Assembly: GCA_000153385.1 (NCBI GenBank)
Contig: CH672374.1
Coordinates: 2,339,691 to 2,403,690, forward strand
Length of the DNA stretch: 64,000 nucleotides
Source of the DNA: Flavobacteria bacterium BBFL7
GTDB taxonomy: Bacteria > Bacteroidota > Bacteroidia > Flavobacteriales > Flavobacteriaceae
Reading direction: 5' to 3'
Positions within the stretch are counted from its first letter, which is position 1. Each line of letters starts with the position of its first letter. The translations under genes and the position numbers were made by a program. Positions 42,296 through 51,800 of this stretch are shown here, piece by piece. Below the pieces are notes generated by a model. It saw nothing but the letters and a program-made list of their open reading frames with translations, made no database searches and had not been told where the DNA came from.

Positions 42296-42490
42296 ATGTT
42301 AATAATTCCAGTTAAAGACGGAGAAAATATCGATAGAGCTCTAAAGCGTTTCAAAAGAAAATTTGATCGTACAGGCAAAATGCGCGAACTCCGCAGAAGG
42401 CAACAGTTTACTAAACCATCCGTTGCAAAAAGAGCGCAAAAGATAAAAGCGTCTTACATACAGCACTTAAGAGATGCAGAGAATATCTAG
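42296..42490 (+). CDS. rpsU: Ribosomal protein bS21
   Basis: The 64 residues begin MLIIPVKDGENIDRALKRFK and are rich in Lys/Arg (KFDRTGKMRELRRRQQFTKP), the form of bS21. In Bacteroidetes ribosomes bS21, with bS18 and bS6, covers the 16S 3' end and hides the anti-SD. A strong SD on its own mRNA would therefore work best on ribosomes that lack bS21, giving feedback control. It has its own promoter and a terminator just after it. Confidence 0.95.
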   Translation: MLIIPVKDGENIDRALKRFKRKFDRTGKMRELRRRQQFTKPSVAKRAQKIKASYIQHLRDAENI

Positions 42491-42507
42491 TATTTCTTAA
42501 TTTTTTA

Positions 42508-42556
42508 AAGACCGCTAGTGGTAAAATTCTTAATTTTACTTTCTAGCGGTTTTTTT
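42508..42556 (+). terminator. Terminator of rpsU, ending at the xerC start codon
   Basis: Outer stem ACCGCTAG/CTAGCGGT (42511-42518 and 42543-42550), inner stem GTAAAAT/ATTTTAC, then a T run to 42556. The next base is the A of the xerC ATG. Confidence 0.85.
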
Positions 42557-43444
42557 ATGTCCTTAAAATCTTATCTTGATTATTTGTCTTTTGAGAAAAA
42601 ATATTCTCAAAATACTATTACTGCATATGAGAAAGATCTCGAGCAATTCGGATTATTTTTGATGGATGAGTATGATCTTGAAATTCAAAACGCCTCTTAT
42701 CCGATTATTAGGACTTGGTTGGCTTTATTATTAGATCAACAATTAAGCTCAAGAACGGTAAATAGAAAAGTCGCGGCGTTAAAAAGCTATTTTAAATTCT
42801 TGCTTCTTATAGAACAAATAGATTACCATCCTCTATCTAATCATAAGAGTCTTAAAGTTTCAAAAAATATTCAAATACCCTTTTCTAAACAGGAAGTGCA
42901 ACAAATTCTTAACGCGTCTTATGATTCTGAAGATTTTGAATCGGTCAGAGATTTATTGATTATTGAGTTGTTTTATGTGACTGGTGTGAGGAGAGAAGAG
43001 TTAATCAACTTAAGAATTGAAAATGTTAATTTACTAAGTAGGACTATAAAAGTCGTAGGTAAACGGAATAAAGAGCGTTTAATTCCAATGCTAGAGTCTG
43101 TAAAATTTAAAGTTGAGGCCTATCTTTTATTGAAAGAGAGTATTGAAACGGACAAGAGGCCTGAATTATTTGTGACCAGAAAAGGAGATAAACTTTATCC
43201 AGGTCTTGTTTATAGGATTATTAAATCGTATTTTAGTAAGGTGTCTCAAAAGGTGAAAACGAGTCCGCATATTCTACGGCATTCTTTTGCAACTCATTTG
43301 TTAGATGAAGGGGCTGATTTAAATGCAGTTAAGGAGTTGTTAGGTCATGCTAGTCTCGCTTCTACTCAGGTTTATACGCATTCCAGTATGGAGATGTTAA
43401 AAGAGATGCATAGAAATGCGCATCCGCGCTCAAAAAAAGATTAA
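42557..43444 (+). CDS. xerC: XerC/XerD-like tyrosine recombinase
   Basis: Start at 42557 (MSLKSYLDYLSFEKKYSQNT), 295 residues. A further upstream GTG at 42518 lies inside the rpsU terminator and gives a hydrophobic stretch, so I reject it. The N-terminal SAM-like DNA-binding domain covers about 1-90. The catalytic domain shows the Arg in VTGVRREELINLR near 150, the His-x-x-Arg in HILRHSFATHLL near 245, and GHASLASTQVYTHSS with the second His and the nucleophilic Tyr near 268-277. It resolves chromosome dimers at dif in the family. hpf follows after 15 bp. Confidence 0.88.
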   Translation: MSLKSYLDYLSFEKKYSQNTITAYEKDLEQFGLFLMDEYDLEIQNASYPIIRTWLALLLDQQLSSRTVNRKVAALKSYFKFLLLIEQIDYHPLSNHKSLKVSKNIQIPFSKQEVQQILNASYDSEDFESVRDLLIIELFYVTGVRREELINLRIENVNLLSRTIKVVGKRNKERLIPMLESVKFKVEAYLLLKESIETDKRPELFVTRKGDKLYPGLVYRIIKSYFSKVSQKVKTSPHILRHSFATHLLDEGADLNAVKELLGHASLASTQVYTHSSMEMLKEMHRNAHPRSKKD

Positions 43445-43459
43445 TTAAATAAATAGCTT

Positions 43460-43759
43460 ATGAAGATAAATGTGCAGTCTGTAAATTTTAATGCAGACGT
43501 AAAACTGATTGAATTTATTCAAGAAAGATTAGATAAACTAGAACATTTCTATAGTAAGATCATAAATGCCGATGTTTATTTAAAAGTTCAAAAAACTTCA
43601 GCTCCAGAAAATAAAATAATTGAAGTTCGGTTATTTGTGCCTGGTGAAGACCTAATTGCCTCAAAGACATGTAAATCCTTTGAGCAATGTATCGATGAAT
43701 GTGCGGGTGCATTGGAACGTCAGCTCAAAAAAAGAAAAGAAAAACAAAATTCTCATTAA
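43460..43759 (+). CDS. hpf: Ribosome hibernation-promoting factor (short form)
   Basis: The 99 residues match the RaiA/HPF fold: MKINVQSVNFNADVKLIEFI at the N-terminus, LEHFYSKIINADVYLKVQK near 28, and the conserved basic C-terminal helix (ALERQLKKRKEKQ). The short length matches HPF/YfiA rather than the long form, so it stabilises inactive ribosomes. It is the last gene of the xerC-hpf unit, with a hairpin terminator 49 bp after the stop. Confidence 0.92.
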   Translation: MKINVQSVNFNADVKLIEFIQERLDKLEHFYSKIINADVYLKVQKTSAPENKIIEVRLFVPGEDLIASKTCKSFEQCIDECAGALERQLKKRKEKQNSH

Positions 43760-43777
43760 TTTTTTTTAAAAAATATT

Positions 43778-43806
43778 TTGTGAATTAAAAAATACTCTTA
43801 CATTTG
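43778..43806 (+). promoter_or_regulatory. Promoter of the tRNA-tuf operon
   Basis: TTG (43778-43780), 18 nt, then TACATTTG (43799-43806), a full TTG/TAnnTTTG match. The predicted mRNA start is about 43811-43813. Confidence 0.75.
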
Positions 43807-43807
43807 C

Positions 43808-43834
43808 AGTCCGTTAGAAATAGCGGACTTTTTT
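43808..43834 (+). terminator. Hairpin with T run overlapping the tRNA-operon start site
   Basis: AGTCCGTTA, a GAAA tetraloop and TAGCGGACT form a 9-bp stem (one G-T pair) followed by six T. It is 49 bp after hpf and 20 bp before tRNA-Thr. It can terminate hpf transcripts; a transcript that begins about 43811-43813 lacks part of the left arm. Confidence 0.6.
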
Positions 43835-43854
43835 ACGCAGGTAAAAAGGGAAAA

Positions 43855-43928
43855 GCCGATGTAGCTCAGCTGGCTAGAGCAGCTGATTTGTAATCAGCAG
43901 GTCGTGGGTTCGAGTCCCTCCATCGGCT
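43855..43928 (+). tRNA. tRNA-Thr (TGT)
   Basis: A 74-nt cloverleaf with acceptor GCCGATG/CATCGGC, D-arm GCTCAGCTGGCTAGAGC, anticodon loop TTTGTAA (TGT) and T-arm GGGTTCGAGTCCC. CCA is not encoded. Confidence 0.97.
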
Positions 43929-43956
43929 CTTTAAATATTAAGTCATTTTGGCTTTA

Positions 43957-44037
43957 GGGGAGATACTCAAGCGGCCAACGAGGACGGACTGTAACTCCGT
44001 TGGGAAACCTTCGCAGGTTCGAATCCTGCTCTCCCCA
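43957..44037 (+). tRNA. tRNA-Tyr (GTA)
   Basis: An 81-nt class II tRNA with acceptor GGGGAGA/TCTCCCC, anticodon GTA in ACTGTAACT, a long variable arm (TTGGGAAACCTTCGC region) and T-arm AGGTTCGAATCCT. Confidence 0.97.
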
Positions 44038-44105
44038 CACAAAATCTCATGTTATGGGATTTGTTGAAATTTTGATTACCATTCAGCAATTTATTGTTGA
44101 TAAAT

Positions 44106-44178
44106 GCGAGAGTAGCTCAGTTGGTAGAGCGTCAGCCTTCCAAGCTGAATGTCGCCGGTTCGAACCCGGTCTCTCGCT
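44106..44178 (+). tRNA. tRNA-Gly (TCC)
   Basis: A 73-nt cloverleaf with acceptor GCGAGAG/CTCTCGC, anticodon TCC in CTTCCAA, and T-arm CGGTTCGAACCCG. Confidence 0.97.
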
Positions 44179-44251
44179 CTAAAGTTTAAGTGTGCATTTA
44201 TGCATGTTTTTTAAGGTCAACTCTGTTCCTTAAATCTATAATGGTTTAATC

Positions 44252-44323
44252 GCCGGTGTAGCTCAGGGGTAGAGCGTTTCCTTGGTAAGGAAGAGGTCAC
44301 GAGTTCAAATCTCGTCATTGGCT
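44252..44323 (+). tRNA. tRNA-Thr (GGT)
   Basis: A 72-nt cloverleaf with acceptor GCCGGTG/CATTGGC (two G-T pairs), anticodon GGT in TTGGTAA, and T-arm GAGTTCAAATCTC. It ends 105 bp before tuf. Confidence 0.96.
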
Positions 44324-44428
44324 CTGAATAAAAAGGTCTCTAGTTGGGGCCATTTCTAGTATATGCTGATTTGGTTTTATCTTATTAGCAATTGAATTGA
44401 ACACTAATATAAATTAAGATTATAAATT

Positions 44429-45616
44429 ATGGCTAAAGAAACGTACGATCGTTCGAAACCCCACCTTAATGTAGGAACAATTGGTCACGTTGACCACGGT
44501 AAAACTACACTTACTGCTGCAATTACTAAAGTTCTTGCTGATGCTGGTTTCTCTAATGCGACAAGTTTTGATCAAATTGACAACGCTCCAGAAGAAAAAG
44601 AGCGTGGTATTACTATTAATTCATCACATGTTGAGTATCAAACTCAAAACAGACACTATGCGCACGTAGATTGTCCTGGTCACGCCGATTATGTTAAGAA
44701 CATGGTTACAGGTGCTGCTCAGATGGATGGAGCTATTTTGGTTGTTGCTGCAACTGATGGTCCAATGCCTCAAACTCGTGAGCACATACTTCTTGGTCGT
44801 CAAGTAGGTATTCCTCGTATTGTAGTATTCCTTAATAAAGTGGATATGGTTGATGATGAGGAGCTTCTTGAATTAGTGGATATGGAAGTTCGTGATTTAT
44901 TATCTTTTTATGAGTATGATGGTGATAATGGGCCTGTTGTTTCTGGTTCTGCACTAGGTGCTCTTAATGGTGAGCAAAAGTGGGTAGATACAGTTCTTGA
45001 GTTAATGGAGGCAGTTGATGCTTGGATTGAGGAGCCTGTTCGTGATATGGATAAGCCTTTCTTGATGCCTATTGAGGATGTATTCTCTATTACTGGACGT
45101 GGTACTGTTGCTACTGGTCGTATTGAGACTGGTGTTGCTAATACTGGTGATCCTGTTGAGATTATTGGTATGGGTGCTGAGAAGTTGACTTCTACTATTA
45201 CTGGTATTGAAATGTTCCGTCAGATTCTTGATAGAGGTGAGGCAGGTGATAATGCAGGTATTCTATTAAGAGGTATTGAGAAAACTCAAATTTCTCGTGG
45301 TATGGTTATCGTTAAGCCTGGATCTGTTACTCCACATGCTAAATTTAAAGCTGAGGTTTATATTCTTAAGAAAGAAGAAGGTGGTCGTCATACTCCATTT
45401 CATAACAACTATCGTCCACAGTTCTATGTTAGAACAACGGATGTAACAGGTAATATAGCTTTACCTTCAGGTGTTGAGATGGTTATGCCTGGTGATAACT
45501 TGACAATCACAGTGGATTTAATTCAGCCTATCGCGTTAAACCTTGGTTTACGTTTTGCTATCCGTGAAGGTGGTAGAACAGTAGGTGCAGGTCAGGTTAC
45601 TGAAATACTAGATTAA
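44429..45616 (+). CDS. tuf: Elongation factor Tu
   Basis: The 395-residue GTPase brings aminoacyl-tRNA to the ribosome. G1 is [14 protein letters not shown] near 19, switch II/G3 [12 protein letters not shown] near 81, G4 NKVD near 136, and domains 2-3 continue ([13 protein letters not shown] near 223, [14 protein letters not shown] near 350). The N-terminus [20 protein letters not shown] is the usual start. Codon use is strongly biased, as in highly expressed genes. It lies between tRNA genes, and a strong terminator follows. Confidence 0.98.
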   Translation: MAKETYDRSKPHLNVGTIGHVDHGKTTLTAAITKVLADAGFSNATSFDQIDNAPEEKERGITINSSHVEYQTQNRHYAHVDCPGHADYVKNMVTGAAQMDGAILVVAATDGPMPQTREHILLGRQVGIPRIVVFLNKVDMVDDEELLELVDMEVRDLLSFYEYDGDNGPVVSGSALGALNGEQKWVDTVLELMEAVDAWIEEPVRDMDKPFLMPIEDVFSITGRGTVATGRIETGVANTGDPVEIIGMGAEKLTSTITGIEMFRQILDRGEAGDNAGILLRGIEKTQISRGMVIVKPGSVTPHAKFKAEVYILKKEEGGRHTPFHNNYRPQFYVRTTDVTGNIALPSGVEMVMPGDNLTITVDLIQPIALNLGLRFAIREGGRTVGAGQVTEILD

Positions 45617-45635
45617 TTTTCTAGTTCTAATACTT

Positions 45636-45666
45636 AAGTATCCTATCTAAATTAGATAGGATACTT
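45636..45666 (+). terminator. Terminator of tuf
   Basis: A perfect 15-bp stem (AAGTATCCTATCTAA and its complement) with one central base, 20 bp after the tuf stop, followed by a pyrimidine-rich stretch. Confidence 0.8.
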
Positions 45667-45696
45667 TCCCTTTATTAAGAGTGTTTCTTAATAAAT

Positions 45697-45769
45697 ACGG
45701 GTTTAGCTCAGTTGGTAGAGCACTGGTCTCCAAAACCAGGTGTCGGGAGTTCGAGTCTCTCAACCCGTG
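45697..45769 (+). tRNA. tRNA-Trp (CCA)
   Basis: A 73-nt cloverleaf with acceptor ACGGGTT/AACCCGT, D-arm GCTCAGTTGGTAGAGC, anticodon CCA in CTCCAAA, and T-arm GGAGTTCGAGTCTC. It lies between tuf and secE, a conserved bacterial order. Confidence 0.97.
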
Positions 45770-45832
45770 CATTATCGAGTTTTCTCGAAATTAATAACAA
45801 AATCTTTTAGATTTTATAATAGAATTCTATTT

Positions 45833-46030
45833 ATGGGATTAGTAAGTTACGTAAAAGAATCGTACAGTGAATTAACAAATCATGTGTCTTGGCCAACTTG
45901 GTCTGAGGCTCAAAAATTGACTGTTACGGTTGCTGTTTTTTCAATAGTGTTTGCCTTGATTATTTGGGGTATTGATTCAGTTTTTAGTAAAGTGATTACT
46001 AATTATTTCTCTTGGATTAAGAATAGTTAA
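45833..46030 (+). CDS. secE: SecE, preprotein translocase subunit
   Basis: Start at 45833 (MGLVSYVKESYSELTNHVSW), 65 residues; the longer frame would run into tRNA-Trp. The motif NHVSWPTWSEAQKLTVTVAV is the SecE amphipathic helix, followed by one membrane helix (VFSIVFALIIWGID). SecE is an essential part of SecYEG. nusG follows after 10 bp. Confidence 0.95.
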   Translation: MGLVSYVKESYSELTNHVSWPTWSEAQKLTVTVAVFSIVFALIIWGIDSVFSKVITNYFSWIKNS

Positions 46031-46040
46031 AAACCACATT

Positions 46041-46598
46041 ATGGCAGTTGATAATAACGAAGTGATGCATTGGTATGTGGTAAGGTCTGTAAGTGGTCAA
46101 GAGAATAAGATTAAGGATTATATTGAATCTGAAATTGCTCACCATAATTTACAGGATTATTTAAAGCAAATTCTCGTTCCTACCGAGAAAGTTGTTCAAA
46201 TTCGTAACGGTAAAAAAATTAATAAGGAAAAAGTTTATTTTCCTGGCTACATAATGATTCAAGCTAGACTTGAAGGAGAGGTTCCGCATATTATTAAGTC
46301 TGTTAATGGTGTTATCGGGTTTCTAGGTGAGACAAAAGGTGGAGATCCTGTTCCTTTGAGAAAAAGTGAAGTGAATAGGATGCTAGGAAAAGTAGATGAA
46401 CTTGCTGAGCAAGTTGATAATATAGCGATTCCTTACAAGGTAGGAGAGACGATTAAGGTGGTTGATGGTCCTTTTAATGGTTTTAATGGTACTATTGAGA
46501 AGGTTAATGAAGAGAAGCGTAAGCTTGAGGTGATGGTGAAGATTTTTGGTCGTAAAACTCCGTTGGAGTTAAGTTATATGCAAGTAGAGAAAGTATAA
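46041..46598 (+). CDS. nusG: Transcription antitermination factor NusG
   Basis: The 185 residues have the NGN domain (HWYVVRSVSGQENKIKDYIE, KVYFPGYIMIQARL, NGVIGFLGE) and a C-terminal KOW domain (VGETIKVVDGPFNGFNGTIE). NusG binds RNA polymerase and joins it to the ribosome or Rho. It precedes the ribosomal protein genes after a 68-bp gap. Confidence 0.96.
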   Translation: MAVDNNEVMHWYVVRSVSGQENKIKDYIESEIAHHNLQDYLKQILVPTEKVVQIRNGKKINKEKVYFPGYIMIQARLEGEVPHIIKSVNGVIGFLGETKGGDPVPLRKSEVNRMLGKVDELAEQVDNIAIPYKVGETIKVVDGPFNGFNGTIEKVNEEKRKLEVMVKIFGRKTPLELSYMQVEKV

Positions 46599-46666
46599 AT
46601 GTTGCGTTTTAGATAACCAAAAGGCTTCCACTTTTTGTTTATCATATAAATTGAAATTTTTTAAAA

Positions 46667-47107
46667 ATGGCTAAAGAAGTATCTAAGGTTGTAAAATTAC
46701 AAGTTAGAGGTGGTGCGGCAAATCCATCTCCTCCTGTAGGACCTGCATTAGGTGCGGCTGGTGTGAATATCATGGAGTTCTGTAAGCAGTTTAATGCTAG
46801 AACCCAAGATAAGCCTGGTAAAGTGTTACCAGTTGCAATCACTGTTTACAAAGACAAGTCTTTTGACTTTGTTATTAAAACACCTCCAGCGGCAGTTCAA
46901 ATCCTAGAAGCAGCAAAACTTAAAGGTGGTAGTGGAGAACCAAATCGTAAAAAGGTAGCAACTATCAGTTGGGATCAAGTAAGATTGATTGCAGAGGATA
47001 AAATGCCTGACCTGAATGCATTTACAGTAGACAGTGCTATGAGAATGGTTGCTGGTACTGCTAGATCAATGGGTGTTAACGTTAAAGGTGGAGATGCTCC
47101 AGCTTAA
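46667..47107 (+). CDS. rplK: Ribosomal protein uL11
   Basis: The 146 residues include the uL11 signature [20 protein letters not shown] near 22 and, in the C-terminal RNA-binding domain, [20 protein letters not shown] near 114. It forms the L7/L12 stalk base. First of the rplKAJL genes; rplA follows after 12 bp. Confidence 0.97.
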   Translation: MAKEVSKVVKLQVRGGAANPSPPVGPALGAAGVNIMEFCKQFNARTQDKPGKVLPVAITVYKDKSFDFVIKTPPAAVQILEAAKLKGGSGEPNRKKVATISWDQVRLIAEDKMPDLNAFTVDSAMRMVAGTARSMGVNVKGGDAPA

Positions 47108-47119
47108 AAAAATGTAACA

Positions 47120-47818
47120 ATGGCAAAATTAACGAAAAAACAAAAAGAAGCGCATTCAAAGATCGATAGTGCAGAGATGTATTCATTGGCAGATGCTTCT
47201 AAATTGGTAAAAGATGTAACCAATGTGAAGTTTGATGCTTCAGTAGATCTTGCAGTGAGGCTTAATGTTGATCCGCGTAAGGCTAATCAAATGGTTAGAG
47301 GTGTAGTGACTTTACCTCATGGTACAGGTAAAGACGTAAAGGTTTTGGCTTTAGTAACTCCAGATAAAGAATCTGAAGCTACTGCTGCTGGTGCTGATTA
47401 TGTTGGTCTTGATGAGTATCTAGATAAAATTAAAGGCGGTTGGACAGATGTTGATGTTATCATCACTATGCCAAGTGTTATGGGTAAATTAGGTCCTTTA
47501 GGTCGTGTATTAGGGCCAAGAGGTTTGATGCCTAACCCGAAAACAGGAACGGTTACTATGGATGTAGCTAAAGCTGTTTCTGATGTGAAAGCTGGTAAAA
47601 TTGACTTCAAAGTTGATAAGACAGGTATTATACATGCTGCAATTGGTAAAGTGTCATTTGATGCTGATAAAATTGCTGGTAATGCAAAAGAATTGATTAA
47701 CACGTTAGTTAAACTGAAACCAACAACGTCAAAAGGTGTTTATATTAAAAGTATATTCATGTCCAGTACAATGAGTCCTGGTATCTCTATTGATGCTAAA
47801 CGTTTTGCAGACGACTAA
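47120..47818 (+). CDS. rplA: Ribosomal protein uL1
   Basis: The 232 residues show [20 protein letters not shown] near 37, [20 protein letters not shown] near 112 and [16 protein letters not shown] near 131, as in uL1. It binds 23S rRNA at the L1 stalk and in many bacteria represses its own mRNA. It is 12 bp from rplK and from rplJ. Confidence 0.97.
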   Translation: MAKLTKKQKEAHSKIDSAEMYSLADASKLVKDVTNVKFDASVDLAVRLNVDPRKANQMVRGVVTLPHGTGKDVKVLALVTPDKESEATAAGADYVGLDEYLDKIKGGWTDVDVIITMPSVMGKLGPLGRVLGPRGLMPNPKTGTVTMDVAKAVSDVKAGKIDFKVDKTGIIHAAIGKVSFDADKIAGNAKELINTLVKLKPTTSKGVYIKSIFMSSTMSPGISIDAKRFADD

Positions 47819-47830
47819 AAAATCTAGATC

Positions 47831-48343
47831 ATGACAAGAGAAGAAAAAGCAAATGTTATTCAAGATTTGACTGCTACGTTAGGTAATAGTTCAACAATCT
47901 ATTTAGCAGATATATCTGGTTTAAATGCATCAGACACATCTAATTTGAGAAGGGCTTGTTTTAAAGCTAATGTTTCTATTTCTGTAGTTAAAAATACTTT
48001 GCTTGAAAAGGCAATGGAGGCTTCAGATAAAGATTTTGGTGAGTTACCAGAGTTGTTAAAAGGAAATACTTCTATAATGATTTCTGAAGTAGCTAATGCT
48101 CCGGCAAAGGTTATTCAAACATTTAGAAAAAAATCAGATAAACCTATCCTTAAAGGAGCTTATATTGAAGAGGCTATTTACGTAGGTGATAGATTCGAAG
48201 AATTGAGTAACATCAAATCTAAGGAAGAAATGATTGGTGAGGTTATTGGACTTCTTCAATCTCCTGCTAAGAATGTTGTATCTGCACTTAAATCAGGTGG
48301 TAGTACAATTGCAGGTTTAATCAAGACGCTATCTGAAAGATAG
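47831..48343 (+). CDS. rplJ: Ribosomal protein uL10
   Basis: The 170 residues have the uL10 pattern: NSSTIYLADISGLNASDTSN near 18, VSISVVKNTLLEKAM near 47, LKGNTSIMI near 78, and a C-terminal helix for L7/L12 binding. The usual L10 leader binding site is missing, since only 12 bp separate it from rplA, so feedback must act elsewhere if it exists. Confidence 0.96.
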   Translation: MTREEKANVIQDLTATLGNSSTIYLADISGLNASDTSNLRRACFKANVSISVVKNTLLEKAMEASDKDFGELPELLKGNTSIMISEVANAPAKVIQTFRKKSDKPILKGAYIEEAIYVGDRFEELSNIKSKEEMIGEVIGLLQSPAKNVVSALKSGGSTIAGLIKTLSER

Positions 48344-48395
48344 TATTAAAGAGTACGCAAACAATTATTTATAAATTTTATTAAACGATAGAAAA

Positions 48396-48770
48396 ATGGC
48401 AGATTTAAAAGATTTCGCTGAGCAGTTAGTAAACTTAACTGTAAAAGAAGTAAACGAACTAGCAACCATTCTTAAAGATGAGTATGGAATTGAGCCTGCA
48501 GCAGCTGCTGTAGCTATGGCTGGACCAGCTGGTGGTGGAGACGCTGCTGCTGATGAGCAAACTGAATTTGATGTTATCCTTAAGGCTCCAGGTGGTGCTA
48601 AATTAGCAGTAGTTAAGCTTGTAAAAGAACTTACAGGTGCTGGACTTAAAGATGCAAAAGACCTTGTAGATAATGCACCATCTCCAATTAAGGAAGGTGT
48701 GTCTAAAGATGAGGCAGAAGCACTTAAAGCACAGCTTGAAGAAGCTGGTGCTGAGGTTGAGTTGAAGTAA
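48396..48770 (+). CDS. rplL: Ribosomal protein bL7/L12
   Basis: The 124 residues have the N-terminal dimerisation part, an Ala-rich hinge ([20 protein letters not shown]), and the C-terminal domain [38 protein letters not shown] near 92. It is the stalk protein for factor-dependent GTP hydrolysis. A hairpin lies 26 bp after the stop, before rpoB. Confidence 0.98.
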   Translation: MADLKDFAEQLVNLTVKEVNELATILKDEYGIEPAAAAVAMAGPAGGGDAAADEQTEFDVILKAPGGAKLAVVKLVKELTGAGLKDAKDLVDNAPSPIKEGVSKDEAEALKAQLEEAGAEVELK

Positions 48771-48796
48771 TTCTTCTTAACTAAACATTATCGGTT

Positions 48797-48825
48797 TAAA
48801 CCTGTGAGCGAGGCTCACAGGTTTA
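48797..48825 (+). promoter_or_regulatory. Hairpin between rplL and rpoB
   Basis: A perfect 13-bp stem TAAACCTGTGAGC/GCTCACAGGTTTA with a GAG loop. There is no T run after it, so it may be an attenuator or an RNA-processing site rather than a full terminator. Confidence 0.7.
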
Positions 48826-48893
48826 GACCATTTTGCGTATAAAGATGAGACGTCATTGATAACGCTTTTTTTAACCTTTAATACCGTGCATTG

Positions 48894-51800
48894 ATGCTGG
48901 CAACAAACACAGAGAGAATTAATTTTTCGACGGTAACAACTAAAGCAGATTATCCTGATCTGCTAGATATCCAAATTAAATCTTTTCAAGATTTCTTTCA
49001 ATTAGAAACGAAGTCTGATAAAAGAGAAGTAGAAGGTCTTTATAATACCTTCATGGAGAACTTTCCAATTACAGATACTCGCAATCAATTTGTGTTGGAG
49101 TTTCTTGATTACTTCGTAGATCCTCCTAGATACTCTATTCAAGAGTGTATTGAGCGAGGTTTAACCTATAGCGTGCCCCTTAAGTCACGACTTAAATTAT
49201 ACTGTACTGATCCAGAGCATGAAGACTTTGAAACAATTGTTCAAGATGTTTATTTAGGGACTATTCCTTATATGACACCTTCCGGAACATTTGTCATTAA
49301 TGGAGCAGAGCGAGTTGTAGTTTCTCAATTACACCGTTCTCCTGGAGTTTTCTTTGGTCAGTCATTCCATGCAAATGGGACTAAATTATATTCAGCCCGT
49401 GTAATTCCTTTTAAGGGTTCATGGATTGAGTTTGCGACAGATATTAATAGCGTTATGTATGCGTATATCGATCGTAAAAAGAAATTACCTGTAACAACTC
49501 TTTTCCGTGCCATCGGATTTGAAAGAGATAAAGATATACTTGGGATTTTTGATCTTGCAGAGGAAGTTAAAGCTTCTAAAACAGGTCTTAAAAAGTACCT
49601 TGGTCGTAAATTAGCTGCACGTGTTTTAAGAACGTGGCACGAAGATTTTGTTGATGAAGATACTGGAGAGGTTGTTTCTATTGAACGTAACGAGATTGTT
49701 CTTGATCGTGATACAGTATTGGATAAAGAGCACATTGACGAGATTATGGAATCTCAGGCTAAAACGATTTTACTTCACAAAGAAGATAATCAGTCTGCAG
49801 ATTATGCTATAATTCATAACACATTACAAAAAGATCCTACGAATTCTGAAAAAGAAGCTGTAGAACATATATATAGACAACTACGTAATGCTGAGCCGCC
49901 AGATGAGGAAACAGCACGTGGTATCATAGATAAATTATTCTTCTCAGATCAACGTTATAACTTAGGTGAAGTTGGTCGTTATAGAATGAATAAAAAATTA
50001 GGTCTGGATATTGCTATGGATAAGCAAGTTCTTACCAAAGAGGATATCATTACAATTATCAAATATCTAATTGAGTTAATAAACTCAAAAGCAGAGATTG
50101 ATGATATTGATCACTTATCAAATCGTCGTGTTAGAACTGTTGGAGAACAACTTTCGCAACAATTTGGTGTTGGTCTAGCGCGTATGGCTAGAACAATACG
50201 TGAACGTATGAACGTACGAGATAATGAAGTTTTCACACCTATAGACTTGATTAATGCAAAGACTTTGTCTTCTGTAATTAATTCATTCTTTGGTACAAAC
50301 CAGTTATCTCAATTCATGGATCAAACGAATCCTCTTGCAGAGATTACGCACAAGCGTCGATTGTCTGCACTAGGACCAGGTGGTCTTTCTAGGGAAAGAG
50401 CTGGATTCGAGGTTCGTGATGTTCACTATACACACTATGGAAGGTTATGTCCAATTGAAACTCCTGAAGGTCCAAACATTGGTCTAATATCATCTTTGGC
50501 AGTATTTGCTAAGGTGAATAGTATGGGATTCATTGAAACACCATATCGTTCAGTTAAAGATGGAGTAGTGAATCTTGAAGAAGAGCCTACTTATTTAAGT
50601 GCTGAAGAAGAAGAAGGGATGCATATTGCGCAAGCAAATCTACCTTTAAATGGTAAAGGTAAGATAGATCAAGATAAGGTTATCGCACGTATGGAAGGTG
50701 ATTTCCCAGTTGTTGATCCTACAGAAGTTGTTTATGCTGATGTTGCTCCTAATCAAATTGCCTCTATTTCAGCTTCGTTAATTCCTTTCTTGGAACATGA
50801 TGATGCAAACCGTGCACTGATGGGGTCTAACATGATGCGTCAGGCGGTACCTTTATTAAGAGTAGATGCACCAATTGTTGGGACTGGTCTAGAGAGACAG
50901 GTTGCAACAGATTCTCGTGTACTTATTAATGCTGAAGGTGATGGAGAAGTTACTTATGTTGATGCTCAACGTATCAGCATTAAGTATGACAGAACAGATC
51001 GTGAAATAGCAATTAGTTTTGAGCCTGAAGAGACTACTTATAATCTTATAAAATTCCGTAAGACCAATCAAGGTACTAGTATTACGCTTAAGCCTATCGT
51101 TAAGAAAGGTGATCGCGTAAATAGAGGTCAAGTTTTATGTCAAGGTTATGCAACTGAAGCAGGCGAACTTGCTTTAGGACGTAACATGAAAGTGGCCTTT
51201 ATGCCTTGGAAAGGTTATAATTTTGAGGATGCGATCGTTATATCTGAAAAAGTGGTTCGTGAAGATATCTTTACTTCAATTCATGTTGATGAGTATTCTT
51301 TAGATGTTAGGGATACTAAACTTGGTAATGAAGAATTGACTCCAGATATACCAAATGTTTCTGAGGAAGCGACTGCAGATCTTGATGAGCAAGGTATGAT
51401 CCGTATCGGAGCAGAAGTGAAGCCTGGAGATATATTGATAGGTAAAATTACACCTAAAGGTGAATCTGATCCGACTCCTGAGGAAAAATTATTGCGTGCT
51501 ATTTTTGGTGATAAAGCTGGTGATGTAAAAGACGCCTCACTTAAAGCTTCTCCATCATTACGTGGTGTTGTAATTGATAAAAAGTTATTCTCTAGAGCAG
51601 TAAAGGATAAGAGAAAAAGAGCTCAAGATAAAGAGGATATTGCAAAATTAGAACAGGCTTATCAATCAAAATTTGATAATCTACAAGAACGTCTAATTGA
51701 AAAATTATTTGAAATTGTAAGTGGTAAAACTTCACAAGGTGTCTTTAATGATTTAGGAGAAGAGGTTCTTCCTAAAGGAAAGAAGTATACTCTTAAAATG

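Noticed and set aside
42518..42556. Earlier GTG start for the recombinase
   Set aside because: It lies inside the rpsU terminator hairpin and adds a hydrophobic stretch not seen in the family.
44000..44182. 60-codon plus-strand frame across tRNA-Tyr and tRNA-Gly
   Set aside because: It overlaps two clear cloverleafs; the frame is a chance opening.
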